64,000 nt of DNA from positions 2,158,823 to 2,222,822 of the forward strand of contig NZ_CP085327.1 in the NCBI RefSeq assembly GCF_020614375.1, read 5' to 3'. The notes under the pieces are model-generated. The model did no database searches. It was not told the DNA's origin and saw only the letters and a list, made by a program, of their open reading frames with translations. Source of the stretch: Haladaptatus salinisoli (GTDB lineage Archaea > Halobacteriota > Halobacteria > Halobacteriales > Haladaptataceae). Shown in pieces: positions 59,160 to 64,000 of this stretch (its first letter is position 1; each line of letters opens with the position of its first letter). The translations under genes and the position numbers were made by a program.

Positions 59160-59319
59160 GCCGTGCGTCCCGACGAACGACCGCGCGGACGGCCTCGCCA
59201 CAGGCGCGCTCTTCGAGACATCCCGGCCGCCGTCGAGTGATTCGCATAACCGGGTCATTTGCTTTCTTGTTCAAGCAGAATTACTTCCCGCGACTGGCAC
59301 CTCGTTTCGAACGAGAACT

Positions 59320-60435
59320 GTGACGCTTGGCGAGCAATCGTTCGACGAGTACGTTCCGGGCGGTGAGGCCGACGACCGACTGTCCGTTCACCAGCGGCTG
59401 AGCCAGTGGTTTCTCCTTCGCGGCACGCGCCTCTCGGTCACCGTGTTCCTGCTGACCGGCGTACTCGCCGCCCTGTTACTGCTGTCGGTGGTTCGCCCGG
59501 TGGACATGCACAATCTGTTGTCGGAGACGAACACGGTGCAGTCGATGTTCAACACGCTGTTGAGCGGCATCATCCTGCTCGTCTCCATCGTCGTCTCCAT
59601 CAACTCCATCGTCTTCTCCCAGGAGATAACCGACATTCAGAACCAGCGAGAGCGCATCGACGCCTCGATACAGTACCGCGGCCGCATCGAGGAGTTCCTC
59701 GAATCGAACGTCAGCCCCGCCCGTCCCGCGGAGTTCCTGCGGGTCATCCTCCGAGTCATCGACCAGCAGACGACGGCGCTCGCCAACATCGCCGCCAAGA
59801 GCGACGACGACGAGTTCCGCGAGGAGGCGGAGGCGTTCTCCGACCGCGTGACCGCCGACACCGAGCGCGCCGGGGAGACGCTGTCGAACGCCGAGTTCGG
59901 CACGTTCAAGGTGTTGCTCGCCGGGCTGAACTACGACTACTCGCGGCAACTCAACGCCGCGCGGCGGTTCAAGCGCAAGTACGGCAACAGTCTCGCCGAC
60001 GACGAGCGGGAGGCGATAAACGACCTCATCGACACGCTGAAGTTCTTCGCCACCGGCCGCGAGTACTTCAAATCGCTGTACTACAAGCGCGAGTTGGCGC
60101 GCCTCTCCAGCCGTCTGCTGTACGTCTCGCTGCCGACCATCGTCTTCACCTCCTACGTCCTGCTGGCGTTAGACACAAACATCTTCCCGTCGACGTCGGT
60201 GTTCGGAATCTCGCCGCTGTTGCTGTTCGTCAGCGTCTCCTACACCATCGCGCTCGCCCCGTACGTCATCCTCACCGCGTACGTCATCCGAGCGGTGACG
60301 GTGACGCTCAACACGCTCGCCGCCGGCCCGTTCATCCTCCAGCGGGGCGCGGAGCTCGACGAGTTCGACTGGAGCGAGCACGCGAGCAACGACTGGAACG
60401 TCACCAGTCCGAAAAAGGAGTTTTCCGACGACTGA
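59320..60435 (+). CDS. Haloarchaeal membrane protein, large cytoplasmic loop (371 aa)
   Basis: From GTG 59320 this protein has a basic/polar N-terminus, helices LSVTVFLLTGVLAALLLLSVV and TLLSGIILLVSIVVSINSIVF, a roughly 180-residue mostly helical soluble region (RERIDASIQYRGRIEEFLESNV, LRVILRVIDQQTTALANIA) rich in acidic residues, then helices LLYVSLPTIVFTSYVLLALD and ISPLLLFVSVSYTIALAPYVILTAYVI. I do not recognise it. The frame is open from 59152, but the upstream part lacks coding character and GTG 59320 follows an A/T-rich promoter-like stretch (about 59275-59290). The GNAT gene converges three bases after its stop. Confidence 0.68.
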   Translation: MTLGEQSFDEYVPGGEADDRLSVHQRLSQWFLLRGTRLSVTVFLLTGVLAALLLLSVVRPVDMHNLLSETNTVQSMFNTLLSGIILLVSIVVSINSIVFSQEITDIQNQRERIDASIQYRGRIEEFLESNVSPARPAEFLRVILRVIDQQTTALANIAAKSDDDEFREEAEAFSDRVTADTERAGETLSNAEFGTFKVLLAGLNYDYSRQLNAARRFKRKYGNSLADDEREAINDLIDTLKFFATGREYFKSLYYKRELARLSSRLLYVSLPTIVFTSYVLLALDTNIFPSTSVFGISPLLLFVSVSYTIALAPYVILTAYVIRAVTVTLNTLAAGPFILQRGAELDEFDWSEHASNDWNVTSPKKEFSDD

Positions 60436-60438
60436 CGG

Positions 60439-61350
60439 TCAATCCGCGGCGGTGAGGTCGGCTCCGAGCACGAAATCGGGTTCGTCCGCGACCGCGACGC
60501 GGCAGTACGCCGCGTCGCTGACGCACCGGGGCGTCTCGGGAATTAGGACGCGCGTTCGGTCGGCACCGCGTCTTCCGGCGTCGCGGGCGATGGCGGCGAA
60601 CAACGACCGCGCGGCGTCGGCGTCGGCCCACGCGCCGACGCCGTACTCGACCCACGTCCGTTCCTCGCCGTCCTCGCTCTCGCGTTCGTACTCGCGGAGC
60701 GCGTAGGAGAAGCCGCGCGTTCCGTCCCCCTGCACGACGAACAGGTCGTCGTCCGCGGCGGCGCGGTGGAGGTCGTCGCGGGTGAGTTCGGAGAGCGCCC
60801 ACGACTCCGCGAAGTCGAGCGCGAGGCCGCGGAGATGGGCGCGGGCGTCGCTTCCGCTCCAGAAGCGCCACGCGGCGTCCGCGTCGGCGGTCACCGCCAT
60901 CGCGGGGGTGGCGTCGGGGTCCGGGTCGGGGTGCGCCCACCGGAACTCGGTCACGGGGTCGTAGCCGACCGCCCGCGATTGGCCGAGTCCGGCGACGTTC
61001 CACGAGAACACCATGTTCCGGAAGACGGTCGCCCCCTGTCCGCGCGCCCAGTCGAACAGGTCGCGGGTCATGTCGGTGGCGACGCCTCGTCCCCGGAAGT
61101 CGGGATTGACGCGCATTCCCTGTCCCCACGCTTCCCACTCCGAGAGCGCGACCGCCTGCACGATTCCGGCGATGTCGTCGCCCGCGGCGGCGACCACGGT
61201 TCGCTTTCCGTCGCCCTCTATCCAGTCGTGGTAGATGTGCGGGATGTAGTCGCCGCCGTCGCGGTCGGGCCACGTGTTCTCGGTGAACGCGGCGACGGCC
61301 TCGTAATCGTCGTGGGTGGCCTCGCGGAGTTCGATTTCGGTCACTCCCAT
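60439..61350 (-). CDS. GNAT-family N-acetyltransferase with tandem acetyltransferase halves
   Basis: This 303-residue protein has an N-terminal GNAT domain (TEIELREATHDDYEAVAAFTE; the acetyl-CoA loop MRVNPDFRGRGVATDMTRDLFDWARGQG near residues 75-102) and a second, weaker GNAT half (residues 155-300; RGFSYALREY, LIPETPRCVSDAAYCRVAVADEPDFVLGA). The R/Q-x-x-G-x-G/A motif is intact in the first half. The acceptor is unknown. ATG 61350 overlaps gatD by 10 bases on the same strand, so they form a transcription unit. Confidence 0.83.
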   Translation of the reverse strand: MGVTEIELREATHDDYEAVAAFTENTWPDRDGGDYIPHIYHDWIEGDGKRTVVAAAGDDIAGIVQAVALSEWEAWGQGMRVNPDFRGRGVATDMTRDLFDWARGQGATVFRNMVFSWNVAGLGQSRAVGYDPVTEFRWAHPDPDPDATPAMAVTADADAAWRFWSGSDARAHLRGLALDFAESWALSELTRDDLHRAAADDDLFVVQGDGTRGFSYALREYERESEDGEERTWVEYGVGAWADADAARSLFAAIARDAGRRGADRTRVLIPETPRCVSDAAYCRVAVADEPDFVLGADLTAAD

Positions 61351-62582
61351 GGCACCGACCGCTCGGAGATTTCGCCCGCGAGGGGTTCTCGCATCGTCGT
61401 CGCCGGGGCGTCGCTGTTCGCCAGCGTCCACATCAGTTTCACTTTGGCGGTGCCGGGGAGCATATCTTCACCCTCCACGACGCCCGCGTCGATCAGGTCG
61501 CGTCCCGTGTCGTAGACCCGGTCGCAGACCCGCCCCTCGATGCACTGGCTGGTCATGACGACGGTGGTTCCGGCGTCGACCAGTTCCGCGATGCGGTCGA
61601 CCCAGTCCGAGTGGACGTGGCCCAGTCCGGTTCCTTCGAGGACGAGTCCGGCCTTTCCGTCGGCGAGATCGAGCGCCTCGACGCCCATCCCGGGCGTGAA
61701 CTTCAGCAGTTCGACCTCGCTTTCGAGGTCGTCCGCGAGCGCGAGTTCCTGCGCGCCGCGCTCGGCGTACTCCCGACGGAACGTCACCGCTCCGGTGTCG
61801 TAGTCCACCTCGCCGAGCGGTTTCGCGCCGACGGTCTCGAAGGCGTCCCGGCGCGACGTGTGGTTCTTCCGGACGCGCGTGCCGCGGTGGAGCGCGCAGG
61901 CGTCGTCGCTCTCGGTGGCGTGCATACAGACCAGCACCTCCGCGCAGTCGGATTTCGCGGCCTCAACGGCGCAGACCGCGTTCATCACGTTGTCCGAGGA
62001 GGGGCGGTCCGCCGACCGCTGGCTCCCCGTGAAGACGACGGGAACCGGCGCGTCGAGCATGAACGAGAGCGCGGCGGCGGTGAACTGCATCGTGTCGGTG
62101 CCGTGCATGACGACGACGCCGTCAGCCCCGTTCGCTATCTCGTCGTGCACGGCGCGAGCCAACTCCCGCCACACGTCCGGCGTCATGTTCTCCGAGAGGA
62201 TGTTGGCGACGACGCGGCCGCGGTAGTTCGCCCGCCCGGCGAGGTCCGGCACCGCGCGGAGCACGTCTTCGGCGTCGAACTGCGCGGTCACCGCGCCGGT
62301 TCGGTAGTCCACGGTCGAGGCGATGGTTCCCCCCGTGCTGATGAGCGAGACGGTCGGCAGGTCGGGATCGAACTCGACCACGGACGAATCGCCCGTCTCT
62401 CCGTCCTCGATGTCGTACACGGACGACTCGAGCACGTCGACGTCGGCGTCCTCGCGGTCGATACCGACGTTGTAGCCCCCGTCGAGTTTAACGACGAGAT
62501 TGTCCGCCGTCGTGGATGGCAACAACACCCCCTCGTAGGTCTGGTCGGCCCGCTCGACGCGGACGCGGTCTCCGGAATTCAT
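61341..62582 (-). CDS. gatD: Glu-tRNA(Gln) amidotransferase subunit D
   Basis: This 413-residue protein has a short N-terminal OB-like domain (DRVRVERADQTYEGVLLPSTTADNLVVKLDGGYNVGI) and an L-asparaginase-type core: VSLISTGGTIASTVDYRTGAV near residue 80, VVMHGTDTMQFTAAALSFM near residue 155 and VFTGSQRSADRPSSDN. These are the catalytic Thr, Thr-Asp and Lys-like positions. GatDE amidates Glu-tRNA(Gln) in archaea; gatE is not in the window. It is transcribed before the GNAT gene. Confidence 0.94.
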   Translation of the reverse strand: MNSGDRVRVERADQTYEGVLLPSTTADNLVVKLDGGYNVGIDREDADVDVLESSVYDIEDGETGDSSVVEFDPDLPTVSLISTGGTIASTVDYRTGAVTAQFDAEDVLRAVPDLAGRANYRGRVVANILSENMTPDVWRELARAVHDEIANGADGVVVMHGTDTMQFTAAALSFMLDAPVPVVFTGSQRSADRPSSDNVMNAVCAVEAAKSDCAEVLVCMHATESDDACALHRGTRVRKNHTSRRDAFETVGAKPLGEVDYDTGAVTFRREYAERGAQELALADDLESEVELLKFTPGMGVEALDLADGKAGLVLEGTGLGHVHSDWVDRIAELVDAGTTVVMTSQCIEGRVCDRVYDTGRDLIDAGVVEGEDMLPGTAKVKLMWTLANSDAPATTMREPLAGEISERSVPWE

Positions 62583-62633
62583 GTGTCGAGGTTACGCGGC
62601 GTCCGACTTGAATCCACTCGTTTCGGGGAAAGG

Positions 62634-62643
62634 CACATTATCG
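62634..62643 (+). promoter_or_regulatory. TATA-like box of the small membrane protein gene
   Basis: CACATTATCG is centred 26 bases before ATG 62664, in the 81-base divergent spacer with gatD. Confidence 0.45.
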
Positions 62644-62663
62644 CAGGGCGTCAACTCCGAGTC

Positions 62664-63131
62664 ATGACCCAGCGCACCCGGACGCGCGAGACGAGCGACG
62701 ACCTCTCGGACGTGCTCGGCGACTCCGAGACGGTGGAGCAGGCGGGCGGGGGCGAGAGCTACAGAAGTCGCGCGAAGAAACGAGCGGTCGCGTTCTTCTC
62801 CCCGCGGTACTTCCTGCTGGCCGCGGTGGTGCTGACGGTGGCGATGTTCGTCGGCAGAACGGTTCTCTTCGTCGACGGTCTTACGGGTCTCCTCGCGCTG
62901 TTCGCCGCGTCGTTCGTCCTCGGCGCGGCGACGGGCGACTCGCGGATCCTCGAAACCGCGACCGGCGGGGCGGTCGCGGCCGGAATCTCGCTCCTCTTGG
63001 GTTCCCTCACCCTGCTCGCGGTCGGCGGAACCCTCGTCGCGGCGGTCGGCCTCGGCGCGGCGTTTCTGGTGGCCGGTCTCGGCGCGTACTTCGGCGGCGA
63101 CCTGCGCGACGGACTGACCCGCGACCTCTAA
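62664..63131 (+). CDS. Three-helix hypothetical membrane protein (155 aa)
   Basis: This 155-residue protein has a charged N-terminus (TRETSDDLSDVLGDSETVEQAGG, then RSRAKKR) and four hydrophobic segments: YFLLAAVVLTVAMFVGRTV, LTGLLALFAASFVLGAATG, ATGGAVAAGISLLLGSLTLL and VGGTLVAAVGLGAAFLVAGLGAYFGG. The last two are glycine-rich, like DUF456-type bundles. Unknown function. ATG 62664 is supported by a promoter-like element 26 bases upstream and by MTQRTRTRETSDD as a natural start. Confidence 0.65.
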   Translation: MTQRTRTRETSDDLSDVLGDSETVEQAGGGESYRSRAKKRAVAFFSPRYFLLAAVVLTVAMFVGRTVLFVDGLTGLLALFAASFVLGAATGDSRILETATGGAVAAGISLLLGSLTLLAVGGTLVAAVGLGAAFLVAGLGAYFGGDLRDGLTRDL

Positions 63132-63183
63132 CCGTCGACCGTCGATTTTCGACCGCTATCTTGCGACCGTCGTCCCGACGCCG

Positions 63184-63885
63184 CTAGCCGGACAGCGCCC
63201 AGCGGTCGCCGTCGCGTTCGACGATGCTCCGTTCGGCCATGCTCGCGAGATGCGCCTCGACGATGTGCTCGGGGGCGTCGGCTTTCCGACTCACCTCCGG
63301 GACCGTCTCCGCGCCCGCCGCCAGCGCGGCCAGTATTTCGGCGCGGATGCGGTTTTCGCCGGTTCCGTCCACCGCCTCGCTCATCGTATCGAGGACGGAG
63401 GTTATCTGCCCGTGAACCCACCGCTGTGCGAGCGAGAGTTCGCTTTTCAGTTCCTCCAGGCAGTTGAGTTCCTCCGCGAGGTCGGCGATCTGCCCCGCTT
63501 TGACCTCGCTCACCGGTTCGTCGCTCGCGTCCTCCTCGTCGCCGTCGCGGCCGTACTTCACGTCGAGCGAGAGATACTGGCATGTGCTCACGTCGAGGTT
63601 GGCGCTCGCCGGATAGGCGCTTTTCATGCCGAATTCGTAGGGAGAAACGTCGACTTCGAGGCGGAGATTCCGCGAGATGTGGAAGTATTTGCGGCGCTGG
63701 TCGTCGGTTCGACTCTCTACCAGACCCGCCTCTTCTAACTTCCGAAGGTGGTCGATGACGGCCTTCGGACTCACACCGAGATACTCGCTTATCTCCGTGA
63801 CGTAGCAGGGCTTGTGCGAGAGCAGACGCAGAATTCGTCTGCGATTTTCATTCCCGAGGATGTCGAGCAGCGCAGCGGAGTCCAT
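63184..63885 (-). CDS. ArsR-family winged-helix transcription regulator
   Basis: This 233-residue protein begins DSAALLDILGNENRRRILRLLSHKPCYVTEISEYLGVSPKAVIDHLRKLEEAGLVESRTDDQRRKYFHISRN, a full ArsR winged helix (residues 5-75). A middle domain contains CQYLSLDVKYGRDGDEEDASDE and ELNCLEELKSELSLAQRWVHGQITSVL. A second C-terminal winged-helix-like region (RIRAEILAALAAGAETVPEVSRKADAPEHIVEAHLASMAERSIVERDGDRWAL) follows. The only cysteines are scattered, so no metal site is obvious. A partial gene ends 71 bases upstream on the same strand. Target unknown. Confidence 0.87.
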   Translation of the reverse strand: MDSAALLDILGNENRRRILRLLSHKPCYVTEISEYLGVSPKAVIDHLRKLEEAGLVESRTDDQRRKYFHISRNLRLEVDVSPYEFGMKSAYPASANLDVSTCQYLSLDVKYGRDGDEEDASDEPVSEVKAGQIADLAEELNCLEELKSELSLAQRWVHGQITSVLDTMSEAVDGTGENRIRAEILAALAAGAETVPEVSRKADAPEHIVEAHLASMAERSIVERDGDRWALSG

Positions 63886-63955
63886 TCACGTCAGTAACTT
63901 GGTAACGCGAACGGAAAAGGGTGTCTCTCGGCGCGGGACGCCGTTCCGTTTCGGA

Positions 63956-64000
63956 TCAGGGGATGATCGACAGGCCGTCGCCGAACGGTCCGCCACCGTT
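63956..64000 (-). CDS. C-terminal 14 residues of a gene that enters from the right (partial)
   Basis: The minus-strand frame from base 64000 reads NGGGPFGDGLSIIP and ends in a TGA at 63958-63956. The glycine-rich end with G/C third positions looks real, but 14 residues are too few to name a family. It would be transcribed toward the ArsR-like regulator and could form an operon with it. Confidence 0.35.
   Translation of the reverse strand, partial: NGGGPFGDGLSIIP

Noticed and set aside
59152..59319. Upstream extension of the membrane protein frame starting MAKPCVPTND
   Set aside because: It overlaps the SAMP1 stop, has weak codon use and no promoter; GTG 59320 is better supported.

Overview
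The window is a piece of a haloarchaeal (class Halobacteria) chromosome. The DNA is GC-rich with strong G/C preference at third codon positions. The proteins are acidic, and several genes are lineage markers: CetZ tubulin, a SAMP1-type ubiquitin-like protein, Agl23 flippase-associated proteins, PGF-CTERM archaeosortase substrates, aIF2-gamma, Rpo7 and Spt4, a Kae1-Bud32 fusion, GatD, and F420 biosynthesis genes. Many promoters are a TATA-like box about 26-30 bases before the start codon, as expected for leaderless transcripts. I found no tRNA, rRNA, CRISPR array, insertion sequence or prophage; this is mostly core chromosome with some lineage-specific surface genes.

Layout. 1-10.4 kb: end of a threonine-aldolase-like gene, membrane-anchored HTH regulators, a phosphoesterase, a CDF metal exporter, an AIM24-like protein, a class V aminotransferase, an MBL hydrolase, an acyl-CoA synthetase and an RCK-regulated cation/proton antiporter. 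10.5-26.2 kb: an aldehyde:ferredoxin oxidoreductase, a GT-C type membrane protein, a thiolase, two tandem Agl23 paralogues with mosaic identity, a pair of polysaccharide deacetylases, an AAA+ ATPase with a PhnP-like hydrolase, a secreted sulfotransferase-like propeller, DUF5787 and an MFS transporter remnant. 26.3-34.1 kb: a zinc-containing winged-helix regulator diverging from a translation/transcription operon (aIF2-gamma, PIN nuclease, Rpo7, Spt4, dephospho-CoA kinase), then rps24e-rps27ae-kae1/bud32 and an ITP pyrophosphatase. 34.2-49.3 kb: a PIN-like protein with a 30-residue partner, a large PGF-CTERM surface protein, a TIM-barrel isomerase, a four-repeat LEA14-like protein, a DapA-like aldolase, purC, F420 genes cofH, cofG and cofC, signal peptidase, and CetZ with an overlapping membrane protein. 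49.3-64 kb: thymidylate kinase, IPP isomerase, uridine phosphorylase, a potassium-related block (HPP-USP protein, RCK channel, two TM-RCK_C proteins), SAMP1, GNAT, gatD and a regulator.

How the genes fit together. Three themes stand out. Surface building: Agl23, the GT-C protein, deacetylases, three archaeosortase substrates and signal peptidase. Ion homeostasis: CDF, the RCK antiporter, the RCK channel and the TM-RCK_C pair. Core information processing: the aIF2-gamma/Rpo7/Spt4 and ribosomal/Kae1 operons, and gatD. All functional names come from reading motifs by eye; no database search was run.
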